Shown here piece after piece: positions 35,321 to 47,974 of a DNA stretch of 64,000 nucleotides. Where the stretch lies: NCBI GenBank assembly GCA_022225965.2, contig JAKJXP020000002.1, positions 868,001 through 932,000 on the forward strand. Reading direction: 5' to 3'. The position numbers were made by a program, and so were the translations under genes. This DNA is from Diatrype stigma. Its lineage: Eukaryota > Ascomycota > Sordariomycetes > Xylariales > Diatrypaceae. The notes beneath the pieces were generated by a model, which worked only from the letters and a program-made list of their open reading frames with translations, was not told the origin of the DNA and searched no databases. The first letter of the stretch is position 1. Each line of letters opens with the position of its first letter.

Positions 35321-36164
35321 TACTACCTGCCTAGACCAACAGTGGGGAGAAGTGAGAGAAAGGAGAGAGCAGAAATGTAGGTGTAGCTGACCTGCTCACC
35401 TAGTGCCCGACTTATCCTACCGGCCTACCTGTAACTATACTAGTTAGGCATGTATTACAGGTATTGTATAACACGGAGTAGGGGGCGGTTAAGGCTGGCT
35501 GGCTGGCTGGGCGGGTAGGAATGGTATAGCGGCATTGCACCGAGTTGACTGTTGCACCGCGATGGACTACCACAGCCTGGATAATGTGGTCCTGGTCCTC
35601 AATATTTACCTGGTATTCGCCCACTTGGCTAGATCTGTTGAACCTCGAAGCCAGCCCAATATGCATATGTATGGCGCATGTGTCCCTTGTCCCTTGTCCC
35701 TCCCATCTTCCACTCCCTACCTAAGTATTCTGCTATTTCCTGTAGATATTCAATGTGAACGAACAGCGACCACCGGGAACAAACCGCGTTTTGATGCTGT
35801 GTTGTGTTGGTCGAGAGGATAGGAGAGGAAAGTAGGAGATGGATGCTAATGACGCCGATGATATTACCCTTCGAGCTAGCTTTGGGGTTGGGGTGTATGG
35901 CTGTGATATTGTACACGACAGAAGGGCTGCCACGTTCAAGTCCCAGGTTCCAAGTAGGTATTGTGGACTCGTTCACACGGCACTTTGCCCAATTTGAACG
36001 TCCAGGTTTTTGATTCGAGAGAGGCGGTGATGAAGCAAGAAAGTAAGACTGGGGAATGGGTTGGAAGGAGAAGGGGGGGCGCCCACCTGGACTGCAGCTA
36101 TAGAGCCCTAACGACCTCAGTGGTTGGTTAGGTGTTGTAGGTATGCGGGGCCCGCCTGTTGTCC

Positions 36165-36203
36165 GCCTGTCTGCCTGCCCGCCTGCCCGCCTGCCCGCCT
36201 GCC
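36165..36203. repeat. 8-bp repeat GCCTGCCC x5
   Basis: Tandem GCCTGCCC units (first copies with T changes) in a pyrimidine-rich stretch. Confidence 0.85.
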
Positions 36204-37642
36204 ACCCTCCATTCTCCTCCACCCTCCGTCCTTCACCCTCCATGCCCGCCTTTCATAAACGGGCAGAGGATCAGGTTGTATCTCCCGAATCCTGAGAAGT
36301 CACCGATTGGGGGATCCAACCTCCCAAGATTCTCTCCTCCAACCTCGAGGGCAAGGCACAATGAGATACCGAGTTGACTGGATGATACATGATACCAGTT
36401 ACATGATAGCATAATGCGCCACGATGGGTCCCGTCCGCTACGGCTGCGTACCAAATCGGGTATCTTGCTTATTAGGACGCCTTCTAAGGCCATCTAGACC
36501 CAGGCTCCACCTACATTGAATGGATGAGAACAGTTACACGTTGTAGTAGACTGAGAAGTCATTCCCAAAAGGAGATATGATGGGCTAAAGGTGGCCAGTC
36601 GGACCATTCGTGAATTGCCTATCCCATCTGCCCATAGCGATACCTCAGTGCCTATGCCTCGGTGCTATTTCTAATATACAGTGCACGCCCATCTTTCTTG
36701 CAAAATGGCGCAGCTCAGCAAACTGAACGCAGCCACTATATGTGACCAACTAGATATGTGCCGTGCAGTGCAGTTATACACACATCCATCCAACTCGACC
36801 GGGCCAACCTCGTACGTACGGAACCTCGCAAGGAAGCCACAAATCGCCTTGAGACATGACCAAAACCAATACCTCAAGGATTAGACCTGATATGATGCCC
36901 AGCCCCAACTGATGAGCGCTCGACCTTCATGGCCTGGTGGCTGAAAATGGGCCTCGAGGTTTCCCAATCCTCTCAAGTACTCTTCTTAACATAAGGCTCT
37001 GAGCGGGTGGGCGACATTTCCGTATGAGACAAGATTGCTACTATTGTGATTCTCCACCCATTATCGTTGTCGACTAGGCCTGTCTCGATAGGTAATCGCT
37101 AGCGCTCGGAACGGCCCGGCCAGCAAGAATTGACCATCAATTCCAAGACACACATGTGCGTCCCACGACTTGACCCAGTCGCAGGAAGCGTGGTTAGCAT
37201 CATCTATGCTGCTTGCTATTAATTGACGCGTCCAGTCCGATGCTATATTTAGTAGGTACGGAGTGGAGGGGGAGGTGGCATAACCGTACGGAGATGCAGA
37301 GAAAGGAAGAAAAATAAATCAAAAAAGGCAGAAAGGGAAACGTGGGCTAAGTTGAAGTAGCCCACACAGACGGCGATAAACGTCTTGGATCTCATGTTGA
37401 ACGCCTGATGTTTTGGTTGTAAAAACAGAGACCGAACAAAAACTCAAGACCCAAGCTCTTTCGGGTTCGCCCGCAGAATCCGCGATGTTGTATGACGGAT
37501 CCTGCAAAGCGCCACCCGCTAACTAGTTGCCTACCTGAACAATGTTCCCATTGCCTGCTTCTTGAGTATTTCCTTTCGTCATCTCCGGTAGGTGGCCCAA
37601 CCAGGCTCTGGCACCCACATGTGCCCACCAGGCATAGGGCAG

Positions 37643-38730
37643 TTAGATGACATCCCAGACGTCCTCTGCAGCATGGCAGAACTTGCTGCAAGCAACACTA
37701 GCCGAGAGACTGTAGTTGCTGATGGCGATCTTCTCGTCCACGAACTCGTCGGCGAAGTTATCGGCGCCCTTCGCCATGGCTCCGACGAAGACGCATATGC
37801 TCTCGCCCGGGTTGAGGTTTTGGATGTAATCCCGGGGGCGGGTGACCTCGGACTCGAAGCTCAGGGTGACCTTCCGGCAGTTCGGCGGAAGGTGGTCGGT
37901 GATGGGGTTCTGGATGACGCGCAGCAGCTTCTCCTGCGAGTTGGTAGATCGGATGGAGAGGCGATGCAAAAGCTGGACCATTAGACCGGCAAAGCGCTTG
38001 AAGGTACGGGGTATTCTGACGGTGGGGGACACTTCGATGAGAACCCCCTTAGATGTGGATATGTAAATCTGCAACTTGCCGGCCTTATTGATGGGAGAGT
38101 CCAGCAGAGTAAGTAGGCACTACATCGAGTAAAGCACCGGTCAGCATCAGCATGTTGAATGCCGGGGCTTCGTGAGAAGAGTTGGATCATTGGTTGAACA
38201 ATGGACAAGAACAACAGATAGGTCTGGTTGTTTGGTTGTAGTTGTATATCCGTTACCCACCTGGTGTGTAATATCCGGTCTCGCATCGCTGATATCGCGG
38301 TTCATCTTGCGCATGACTCCGATGTGCTCGTCGCTGTTCAGGAGTGAGTATTTCTCCTCGCGCTGCATTCCCATACGGTTACTGCTGCCTCCATGGGAGG
38401 CTTTGTAAGTCTCGAGGCTGGCATTTGAGAGGACGACGATCAGTCTTTGGCTGTCCTTGTCGCCGAAAGCGATTGGCACATGCTGCTCTGCGACGAGTTG
38501 AGGCAGGGAGGGAGGAGGTAAAGATTGTGTCCCTGAAGTTTGCGCCATTCTGTCAGTGCTTTGAAGTCGAAAGCGAAACTGGAATCGACGTCGAGATTGA
38601 AGTTGAATTCAATGTAGTGGTTTCCTTTGGGAGGAATGGTTGAATGGGAGGGAGAAGACAGCTTCGTTGACAAGTAATAACTAATGATAAAGACAGACTT
38701 ACGGGGTCGCTTCCGTTCTGGCGAAGACAT
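37643..38730 (-). CDS. EMG1: EMG1/NEP1, 18S rRNA pseudouridine N1-methyltransferase, 3 exons
   Basis: Exons 38730-38703, 38532-38261 and 38119-37643 give 258 aa. The joins are in phase and restore KRPR-TQSLPPP and [18 protein letters not shown]. Signatures: [63 protein letters not shown] and the SPOUT knot region [20 protein letters not shown] followed by [11 protein letters not shown]. The enzyme methylates a hypermodified pseudouridine in 18S rRNA using SAM and is required for 40S subunit assembly in the nucleolus. Length (about 250 aa) fits. The first exon encodes only nine codons plus one base, a small-exon arrangement that automated callers often miss. Confidence 0.95.
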
Positions 38731-39216
38731 TTTGTATGGCTGTGGATCAGACGAATAAGTGGTTATCGATACTTCTTTTCTGAGATCATGCAAGACCTCG
38801 AGATTTCAGGAGAGAAAAATTGTTACCAAGTGCTACCACTTGGCCAGCTAGAGAATGATAACGTTGGAACTGATTAAAAACTAGTGGAATGGTGGAAGCA
38901 AACGAAATCTAGAATGGTAAATAAACTGTATTTTTTCTTCTTTCCCGTAATTAAGTTGACCTATGAATGGGAGAATTCTAGCTGAGAAGAAAGAGAAAAC
39001 TCTGAGGAATGAGGCTAGTCTAAGCTTAAATATGAGCTGAGTCATTTATGTTCTATACCTAGTTTTTATTAAAGAGCACTGTACGACCAACTACGGAGTT
39101 GCATATAAACTGAACTTATAGCGAGCGTAATGGTCCGACGACGGGAGGATGAAGCACGCACACCGACGGAAAGAGCCACTACCTAGGTAGTGCTAGTGTA
39201 AGGGAAACAGGGGGAT
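38731..39216. other. EMG1 upstream region
   Basis: About 490 AT-rich bases between the EMG1 start and the TRIM-like element. Probably promoter. No motif assigned. Confidence 0.5.
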
Positions 39217-39316
39217 TGTGGGGCGGTAGCCTAACCTTAGGTTTTGACGCACTTAGATTTGACAGAAACCATCCCCAAGACAACTACCATTTGCTACCCC
39301 CAATATTGCTCCCACA
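39217..39316. repeat. 5' LTR of TRIM-like element
   Basis: 100 bp, TG...CA ends. 99 of 100 bases match the copy at 39934-40033 (G versus T in the CCCCAA-ACAAC segment). Confidence 0.85.
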
Positions 39317-39933
39317 ATGGTGACGAGAGTGCTACTTCGAATTTTTAGACCTTCCGGATTGCTCCATGTGGACGATTCCCATGGATACATCAATATCCTA
39401 ATAATTCTGTTGTTTCTTTGGAGTTACAACGTTAATTTTCGGTCGCGGATCAATCAAACGTCGTTTTACCTACCTACTTACCTACCTACCAAACAAAATT
39501 GCCCATACTATTGTCATTCCCAGTCGTCGAGACTACATCTAAACTATTCTACTATTTTCGGAGGATTCTCCAAGTATTCAGCGATCAACGTTTTCGGGCC
39601 CGATGGGCAAATACGAGCCAATATCGAAGGCTTTTAATGTCGTGAGCCTCCATTTAATGCCGTATAGCAGCTATTGAAAGTATACGTACGTATATGTCGT
39701 ATGTGCCGTTAATGCCCGGTATCGTCGTTACTACAGGTCTGGCCGGGTTGTGGAATGGGCCGGTTGAGCTTCGTGCGGTTGTTTTTTCGGCCGTTGTGCC
39801 AGTATTCAAAGATCGAGGAATAAATGGGAATTAACGGAATTGATGGATTCGAGAGATTGATCGATGGAAGTAAGGAAATACGGGAATAACTTCAAGCCGC
39901 CGCGGTGGCCGGGCTTTGGGCGATTTGGCCGTA

Positions 39934-40033
39934 TGTGGGGCGGTAGCCTAACCTTAGGTTTTGACGCACTTAGATTTGACAGAAACCATCCCCAATACAA
40001 CTACCATTTGCTACCCCCAATATTGCTCCCACA
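39934..40033. repeat. 3' LTR of TRIM-like element
   Basis: 100 bp. Second copy of the terminal repeat, followed by GGAT. Confidence 0.85.
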
Positions 40034-40965
40034 GGATCGTCCACTAGGTCGCTAGATAAGGAACTAAAAGAGGGGAAATACTCGAGGATAGTTCCCTGTA
40101 TGTGCATATCAAGAGGGGTTAACCCCCTTACTAGCATGTAGCTCCCACGCACGGACATGACGCGGATCCGAGCTGCAAGCTTTAAAGTTGTCTTAGGGCC
40201 TACCCCACAAACTATACTTACATGTATGTATGTAAGGTAGCATATGATCAGAGGTTAGGGGGTTTAGAGTCTAGACTCCTTTCTAGACTCCTTAATACGT
40301 AGCAAACGTCACTGCTCTCAAGCCTAGGTATAGAAAGAGCCTGGGTGCATATACACCCATGGGTGTTACAGCCGACGTGTTCGACAAGCAGCGACTCCGA
40401 CGTTACTCGGACATCCTCAGACGGTCATCTGCCAGTATCTCGACTCTTGGCCGAGCCGAGGAATGAGCCTACCAGGTCAAGCTGAAGTCGGTACCTTGTC
40501 TTACTCGGGGTTTCTCGGAGCCCCGTCACCCCGTGTGCACGAGACAGCAGGACAGGGCCATCACCAATGTTCGGCTGCAGTCCGAAGTCTGCTTAAACCC
40601 GACTTATAGAACCCGAGGAACAATTGCTTCCACGTCACTGTCCCTCTCGATTACTCGAGCCATGTGACGCTGTTTCGGGGTCTGAGTGAGAAGTGTAGTC
40701 ACAAGCAGGCTTCTCTTTCCGGTCCTACGCTCAATATGATATCTATCTGCAGTATCATGCAAGAATGAGATGATATACTGTGGGTATACATATATATGTG
40801 TGTGTATATATGTATAATATATGGCTGAGCATCACTACTACGTATAATTCAGTCTCAAGTGATCGACGTCTTCCTAGAGGGGATTGTCATGGCATCCCTA
40901 GAGCTAAGGATTACTATTGATGCACCCGAATCCTGCCTTATATGCCGCCTCGGCCGTCCGTTGTA
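40034..40965. other. Intergenic spacer
   Basis: About 930 bases between the TRIM-like element and the 3' end of the CorA-like gene. It has a TA/TG dinucleotide stretch near 40785-40823. No gene seen. Confidence 0.5.
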
Positions 40966-42838
40966 TCAAGCCGTTCCGACAGCCGATGCCGTCAATACTG
41001 TATTAGTCCTCCTCCGGATTTTCATTCTAACGTGGTCTTCGACAGTGTCTACTTGCGCTTCGGTATCAGTCTTGTCTCTTTCTACCCTCTGGACTGAGAC
41101 CTGGTTGTATTTCCACCAACCCCCGAGCACTATGCCCGTCAGGGGTATCATGACGACGAAGTAGATCCACAGCAGGCTCGAGACGGTGCCATGTCCGATA
41201 TCTGTACCTTGTTACTACGCGTTATGGGATCCCCCCTCAGCTGACTAGGGTAGCGTACCTTGTTTGAAGTCGAAGAACGACATGCTGAAGATGGAAGATA
41301 AGAAGGTTCCCGGGAGAAATGTTGAGCCTAAGAACGCCAGTGTCTTCATCGAGATGCTGTCACGCCTGATTGCACTCGCCAGCAGGCGTTCCTGTATTGT
41401 GCTTTCGAGGCTCAGCCTCGACTCTACTTGCCCGATTATGTTGTTCATCTACCAATGCATTAGCAATCTACCCAGCGCCACAGAAAGAACACGCTCTCTA
41501 AGCTTACGAGCTCTCGAAGCAGATTCATCCGTTCCAGTGTGACCTGGGCGTAGCTCTCTAAGCCCGCTAACTTCACTTCGAGGAAGTTCAATCGGCTTGA
41601 CATGGCCCGGTGTACTCCTTTCATCGTCGAGTCCTCCTGTTGCTCCGTCGCCAAGCCATTCCAAAATGACTCGTTTGCTACTAGCATCCTGCTCACGACC
41701 TTTTGCCATGTTTGCGGGCGCTTCCACAGTACCTTGCACTGGTGATCGTGTAGCTGGGAGATGATGCTCTCGAGGGCCAACTCTTTGTCCTGTATATTTC
41801 CGACCACAGGCGAGTCACGGTAGCGGTTAAGCAACACCTCTTCTAGTTCACGCACCTTTTGCCGGCTGTCTCGCTGTTGTATGTCGTTACCTGCAGACAG
41901 CTCGCGATATAGGATCAGCACTGGGATCAGAAGTGGGTGCCCGACCCAACTGGAGCATCGCTGTACTTGGGAGATCAGGGTTTTGACGTCCGCATTTTCC
42001 GCACCCTTCACATAACCCGATGTGATCCTAGTCTTGAAAGAATATGAGAGCGTAATCTCCCACCCTCTGCTCGCCCCTTTCCACTTCACGTCGGACTTTC
42101 GGAAGATGATCTCTACTCGTATTTCAGCCGTGGCCAACCACACAGAATTGTCCCCGAGGGCCATCTGACTCCAGGTGGTAGATAGGACTGCAAGCCTCTG
42201 GAGAAGAACTGGGGGTGACTCACGCAGATACTTATCATCATCATATTCGTCAAGATCGTACCAGAAGAAGGGGCCAACAACAGCTGAAGTCTCTACTGCT
42301 CGAGCTGGTAAATGCCATTCCCGTACGATCCTTCGGTATTTGTCCTTTGGAAGTGATATAACGCTCGGATAAAAAGTGTTTGAGTCCTTCGCAAGCTGAT
42401 GGACCCTTCAGCAACGAAGAGCATACATCAATCCCAAATTCTATACTCGTGGGCATATCAAGTTGCTGTGACTTACACTAATCTGATGCCATTGGTGAAG
42501 GACACGCCTTCCTTGATTTTAGGGGGCGCAAATATACCCTAGGGGGTATTAGTCAATCCGATACGCATGATAGTGTAGATGAGTGTGAACACGGGATGTG
42601 AAGTACCTCCCGTTTGACAAAATTGTCGAAATCGTCTGAGCTTAATGAGTACCAATCGGAGGTATTCATGTCCGGCTGCTATAGGCGGTCATTGTTAGTC
42701 GATCCCCCTATCTTCTCGAGGACCTGTATGGTCATTCCATCTCCCACATACTGAGTAGTTCAGGATCTGCAGATAATGCGTCGTCTCCGGGATGACCTCG
42801 CAACGATCAAGTTCTTGTTCGAAAAAGAACTCGTCCAT
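40966..42838 (-). CDS. CorA-like 2-TM membrane protein, 7 exons
   Basis: Exons 42838-42752, 42678-42607, 42538-42477, 42405-42224, 42112-41508, 41448-41259 and 41201-40966 join in phase to 477 aa. The frame passes through hallmarks of the fungal CorA-like family: FYPSVISLPKDKYRRIVREW, SAVVGPFFWYDLDEYDD, YLQIIFRKSDVKWKGASRGW, LSYSFKTRITSGYVKG, a long helical region, then MNNIIGQVESRLSLESTIQE. Two TM helices close the protein: LAFLGSTFLPGTFLSSIFSM and YFVVMIPLTGIVLGG. The GMN selectivity motif of true CorA magnesium channels is not present at the end of TM1 (SMSFF there), so magnesium transport should not be assumed. It sits 1.0 kb downstream of the NLR on the same strand. Confidence 0.82.
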
Positions 42839-43875
42839 ATTCGGCGGGTTCGTTAATAACTTGGGTAGTGACGCGGCGTTGTAACTCAGGTGGCACAGCC
42901 TCTTTCATGCATTTTATGAGGATGCGACTGTACTTAGCCGATGGCAGCTCAAGATAACACAACCTGTTGAGCCTCATCTTTGCAATGCCGCGTGTTGATG
43001 CCGCTTACTCTCCCCACTTCCTCCATTTCGGTGTGGTAGCCACCTGCATGAGCATTCCGATGGTGATTGGACCAGCGGGTACTGCTGCCTGCTTCATGCA
43101 GTCGAACCATGCCGATGATTATGAAGCCGAGCGACGATTCGCAGATTGCTACTTGGACCTGAAGCATTAGTTACATTCCCGGCGTCGAGATCGTCATTAG
43201 TCCGGAGATCGATCAAAAACGCAACCCTTATACTCGTGGCGTCGTGTATGCTCACAACCAGTCTCAGCCGCATGTTAGGAGTCGTGACTCAGATTATGAC
43301 AATCATGAAGGCAAATTTTTGACAGGTCCTACTTTGGCAGAAGCAGTGCTTTCTATGAACGTACTAGTGAAATATCCCCCCCTCCCCCTATCTCAATTCA
43401 TACACACTTCACAAAGTCCCACCCCAGCTCCATTGCTTCACTCATCATCTTCTGTCCATAGTTCATTTGGACTTCGGTCAGCTCATGCATCCGAAATTTG
43501 CTCGGAACTGCGAAGACAAGGCTTCATGGGATAGTCAGAGTGCATGCGATTTAATGGCTCGTTCTTCTCATTCCCCCATCCGCAGCTTTCCGCTTAAGCC
43601 TCTTTTCTTAAATAATAGTGAAGGTCTCGATACGCTTCCAAGCACAGGATTTCAGGTTATCCAACATGTCATTACTATCCTCGAAAGGATATAGGGGTAC
43701 CTTGAGGGAGTCGAGACAGAGGCATATGCAGTCGCCGCAGTCTGGGCGCGTCCAGGGGAAGTATTCACTCATCGGCTCGACATAATTGGATATTGGGCGG
43801 TAGCAATGCGATCATCCGTTCCCAAGACTTTGTATCTATAGTGATCCCTTCCTACAAAGCAAAGCTGACCACCTC
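42839..43875. other. Spacer between the CorA-like and NLR genes
   Basis: About 1 kb with the promoter of the CorA-like gene and the 3' flank of the NLR. ORFs are short and unrecognised. Confidence 0.5.
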
Positions 43876-46800
43876 TTAACATACTTTCCTATCGTTGGAG
43901 TCAAAACTCAGTGACTCCCATCCGTCACACAAGGTTTCCAAGTCAGCCTCCCTCTCGAGAAGCAGCTTGAGAACTTCTTGGTGCCCCATTTCACGAGCCA
44001 TTTCCAGTGCTGTTAGTGTGTTTTCCTTCGTTAGTTCTGGACCGGCCCCCTTATCGAGAAGTATCCTGACTACCTCTGTATGGCCCCCATGACAAGCAAT
44101 ACCAAGCGGTAGCCATCCATGACTTGCCGTCATGCAATCAGCCCCCCTTTCAAGGAGTAATTTGACTACCTCAGTATTCCCCCGACGACAAGCCACGTCT
44201 AGTGATGTGAAACCTTCACTCATGGCTGTCAGATCTGCCCCCTGTTCAAGAAACATATTGACTATCTCAACATTCCCTGTTTCACAAGCACACCACAATA
44301 GTGTGAACCCATTCTGGGGGGTTGCGAAATCAGCGCCCTCTTCAAGGAATAGCTTGACCACCTCGGTATGTCCCTTAAAAACTGCAGAGGCAAGTGGTGT
44401 CCACCCCTGCTCATTTGGAACCGTCACATCAGCCCCATACTCGAGTAGCATTTTGACGGCCTCGACCTGTCCCCTATCGGCAGCCCAATGAAGTGGTGAA
44501 TGGCCTGTATTATCTCGTTGTGTGATATCAGCTCCATATTTAAGGAGTTGTTTGATAACCTCCCTCTGCCCATCACGTGCAGCCAGTAAGAGTGATGTAT
44601 GTCCATTGTTTGGTATAGTTGTCCCTGGGTTGGCTCCATATCCAAGAAGCAGGTTGACAACTTCGTAAAAGTGGTAGTGGACAGCCAAATCCAGTGGCGT
44701 CCATCCTCCAAATTCCGCAGCCATTGGGTCGGCTCCATGTTCGAGGAGTAACTGGACAGTTTCGACATGCCCGCGTTTAGAAGCTACCCATAATGGCGTG
44801 GCTCCTTCCTTGCCGGCGGTCTTAGGATCAGCTCCCCTATCGAGCAGCCGCTTGACCACTTGAGCTTGCCCCTGTTTAGAAGCCATGTATAATGGTGTAT
44901 ATCCTCCAGTATCTTTAGCTGCCGGGTTAACACCTTCCTGGAGAAGGAATTCAACCACTTCGACATGACCTTTCTCTGAGGCCACATGTAGTGGTGTGAA
45001 TTCTTGTGCGCCCGCAGCCATGAGGTCAGCCCCCTGTTTATAAAGCAACCTAATCACATCGATGTGCCCATTGTGTGCAGCAACGAATACAGCAGTCTTC
45101 TTTTCGTCGAATAGGACGGAAACATCCGCCCCTTTTTCTAGGAGGTAGGACATACCCGAGACCCAGCCTGTTGAAGCAGCGGCAAGCAACGCTGTCCGGC
45201 TCGATTGGTCGACGTAGTTCACATCTAGCCCCAGCTCATCTACGAGGTATTTCATGGTGTCTAAGAAGCCGAGCAATGATGCGTAGAATAGCGGATTCCC
45301 AGTTGTGATATCCCCTTCGTATTCGAGCACCGGGTCTTTCGAAGCAGCATCGGCATCCTTTCTCCACAGCTCCCACCTTTCATTCCCTGGCCGGAAAAAA
45401 GAATTTATCAACCTGGTAACTTCTTCAGAGCTGGCCTTGTTGGATTTCGTATGCCGGTACCATGAACTGGAGGCGTAAGCTCGGAAGGCTCCAACTATGC
45501 GATCGTCGATGTCTTGTTCCTGTGATTGTGCTTCCCAGACTTGCTGGGAGTTCAAGTAGCGGAGGCAGGTTTTAGCCAGGGTGTTGTTCTCAACTGCTTC
45601 ATTCATCAGTCGCAATCGCTCGTTCATGATAAGTTGTCCCGTCGAGGTTAGCATGTGGCATGAGATGTACTGTCTCACTGAAAAGTGCGTGAGGTGTATG
45701 GTCAAGGAACCCAAATCCGAGTTTGACTCTTCTCCGCGAGTTTCGACGAGTGATCCACAAAGTTCAATGATCTCTGATCGGATGTAAATATCGTCGACAC
45801 AGTCCGGAAGTTCTTCGTAAGAGGGCTCGTCGCATTCTTCATCCGCAAGAAGCAAAGCTTCGGTAATCTCGACAACGGTGATTGGGCGCAAGCCATACGC
45901 CGCCCACCTCAGAATGGAAAACGCGCGACACCTGCTGCTCTGCGGTAGGTTGGTGATCCTTTCCCAGTTGCGATCGTAGATGTGCTCGAGGCCATTTGGC
46001 ATTTGATCGATGATTCGCTGGAGCTGCTTCAGGTTCTTTCCACCGCTCAGGTCGCCTTCCAGCATTCTGATTCCCAAGAACATCGACTCACATCGATCGA
46101 CCATTCTGGATGACAACTGCTCCCTTTGTGCCTTGCTCTTGTTGGCTAGCCTTTGGTTCACGATCTCCTGTGAGAACAGCGTTGCATCGGCTTTTACATC
46201 TTCAGGGCGAATCTGTATCTCGTTCAACGCCGAGTTTTCACCATAGCGCCTGGCACCAAGACCTTCTCGGATTTCTTGCGTGTTGCGACTGACCACCAAC
46301 ACCCGCGATGTGCCTCCTATAACAGCATTTGTAAGGGACTTGAGGAATCCCGACAATGTCTCTCTATGATCTCTCTTCCAGTCACTATCCAGCCCAGCAC
46401 ACTCGTCAAGGCCGTCTACAATGAAAACACAACCTGGTATACTTTCGACAATCCCCTCGAAAAGCTCCTCGATCTCGGTATGTGATGCCGTATGTCCATC
46501 GGCGGCCACCCATCTTTCGGAAGCAAGATCGAACGCTTCTTGGTTTGTTCGCACAATCTGAGAAATCCAAGACCTCATAACGACGAAAGGGTCTGATCGT
46601 CTTTCCAAATCGGATGAGAAGAAGAAATAAGCCAAGCGGCCCTGAGAAGTGGTGAATAGGTGTTGGATTGTCCTGGCACATAGGATGGTCTTCCCATACC
46701 CCGGGGGGCCATTCACCCAGAGCAGACATTTATGTCTTGGTCCCGGAGACTGCCATTGTATGAATTCGGGTCGATTGAAAATCCAGTCACATGTATCGTC

Positions 46801-47617
46801 TAACCTCTTATGAACAAAGTTGTCGTACATTCTGTTCGTCCAATATGCATCGAGCCAATCATCTAGTTGTTTTCGTATTTCATCTTCACCCGTTAGTATG
46901 GCTCAATGGTATAACAAAACCAATAGAAGATATAGTCTCACTGTCTGCATGTTTCTTCAATTCAGCCAGGCTGTTCTGCATCTCATTTCGCTGCGAGGTT
47001 TCTCTTTCTCGAATTTCTGTACCATGTTAAAGAAATTCCCACCATAATTCATGCCACGTACCATCGAGAGATGTATGATCTCCGTCTTTCACTTCTGGAA
47101 ACATCTGACTCGTGGGACTTATTTGACTGGTCGGTACCAAGTCATGAAGTTTCTGCACCAAGTAGTCGAATGCCTCAACTAGAGCAGCAAACCTCGCTTT
47201 GCCCCTGAGTGCCCACCTCATCTTGCCTTTTCGTGATATTTCACTCTGAAACTCATCGAACTGCTTGGTCCTTGTGGGCAATCCACCATTGCCTTGGAGC
47301 TGGCTGGTCATTCCATGGTGAGTTGGCGTGTTATTCTCCGCACCACCATCGATATTCTTGATGCTTTGCAGGATCTTATCGACTGCCGAACGAACTGCAA
47401 GGTCGTCGAGGGCTTTGTGATGACAATCCGCTTGGCCGATGCCTACATCACGACCCCATCGTTGGAATCGAACCCTGTCGGCTTCGAAGCGAGCGAAGAG
47501 GTAACTCGATTCAACTCCGAAATCCTTGTAAGAATCGATCTTTTCGATGATGTCTAGACACGTCCCAAATAAACCGGCTATCCCTAGAATCCCGATACCT
47601 AAGCCAGCAGCTTCCAT
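43876..47617 (-). CDS. HeLo-NACHT-ankyrin NLR-like STAND protein, 3 exons
   Basis: Exons 47617-47062, 47016-46942 and 46862-43876 give 1205 aa. The N-terminal HeLo domain (about 1-165; LGIAGLFGTCLDIIEKIDSY, then RFQRWGRDVGIG) is the membrane-targeting cell-death domain known from HET-S. A linker and short exon 2 lead to a NACHT NTPase with P-loop GPPGYGKT (about 262-269) and Walker B VFIVDGLDE (about 356-364). About 14 ankyrin repeats occupy roughly 725-1185 (typical unit TPLHVASEKGHVEVVEFLLQ), before a short tail. Such proteins act in non-self recognition and regulated cell death: the repeats sense, NACHT oligomerises and HeLo executes at the membrane. The repeats are clearly diverged from each other, unlike the near-identical repeats of fast-evolving NLRs. 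The start was chosen at the HeLo methionine. The frame remains open upstream. Confidence 0.9.
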
Positions 47618-47974
47618 GAGTGCAACGCGTCCCTCCAATAATCTGTGGTAAATTGTTTGGTGTTTGGAAACACAGTTGGTAGTACACCTGATGATATCAC
47701 CAGTCACCGAACAGCTTCTTATATATCCATTTTGATGAGAGCCTAAAAGGGAAGAGGCCACCCACAAGACATGGGGGCCCTCTAGGTCGAGTAGTATTTC
47801 TGTTATAACGCTAAGAACCCAATGAGGTTTCCCACTCATAGCCCTAACCACCCAATGAGATATCACAAAGTCATGCAAGTTGGAATAAGTAGCAAATCAT
47901 CAATAGCCATCAAGTGTGGGCATTATAAGCAACAGTCAATCTCGCATAGCTCCGCCACAATCATAGCGCATTTC

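Larger units (their letters stand above)
33806..37642. other. Gene-poor spacer rich in simple repeats
   Basis: About 3.8 kb without a gene I can support. It contains GCGTT repeats (33998-34025), GTGGTT repeats (34424-34466), GGTGAGG/GATGGT repeats (34706-34755), a TTAGATG repeat (about 35278-35320) and a GCCTGCCC repeat (36165-36203). The first kilobase should hold the promoter of the glyoxalase-fold gene. Confidence 0.5.
39217..40033. mobile_element. TRIM-like LTR retroelement, 817 bp
   Basis: Two 100-bp direct repeats (39217-39316 and 39934-40033) differ at one base and bound a 617-bp interior. Each repeat starts TGTGGGGCGG and ends TGCTCCCACA, so it has the TG...CA ends and a 6-bp terminal inverted repeat (TGTGGG/CCCACA) of an LTR. 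The element is flanked by a 4-bp direct repeat GGAT (39213-39216 and 40034-40037), a likely target site duplication. The interior codes for no gag or pol (longest ORF 106 codons). A TGG-initiated stretch right after the 5' LTR (39318) could be the primer binding site. The near-identical LTRs suggest a recent insertion. It would depend on enzymes from another retrotransposon. Confidence 0.82.

Noticed and set aside
35931..35965. GTTCAAGTCC-like B box as a tRNA hint
   Set aside because: No matching A box or cloverleaf could be folded around it; no other tRNA candidate was found in the window.
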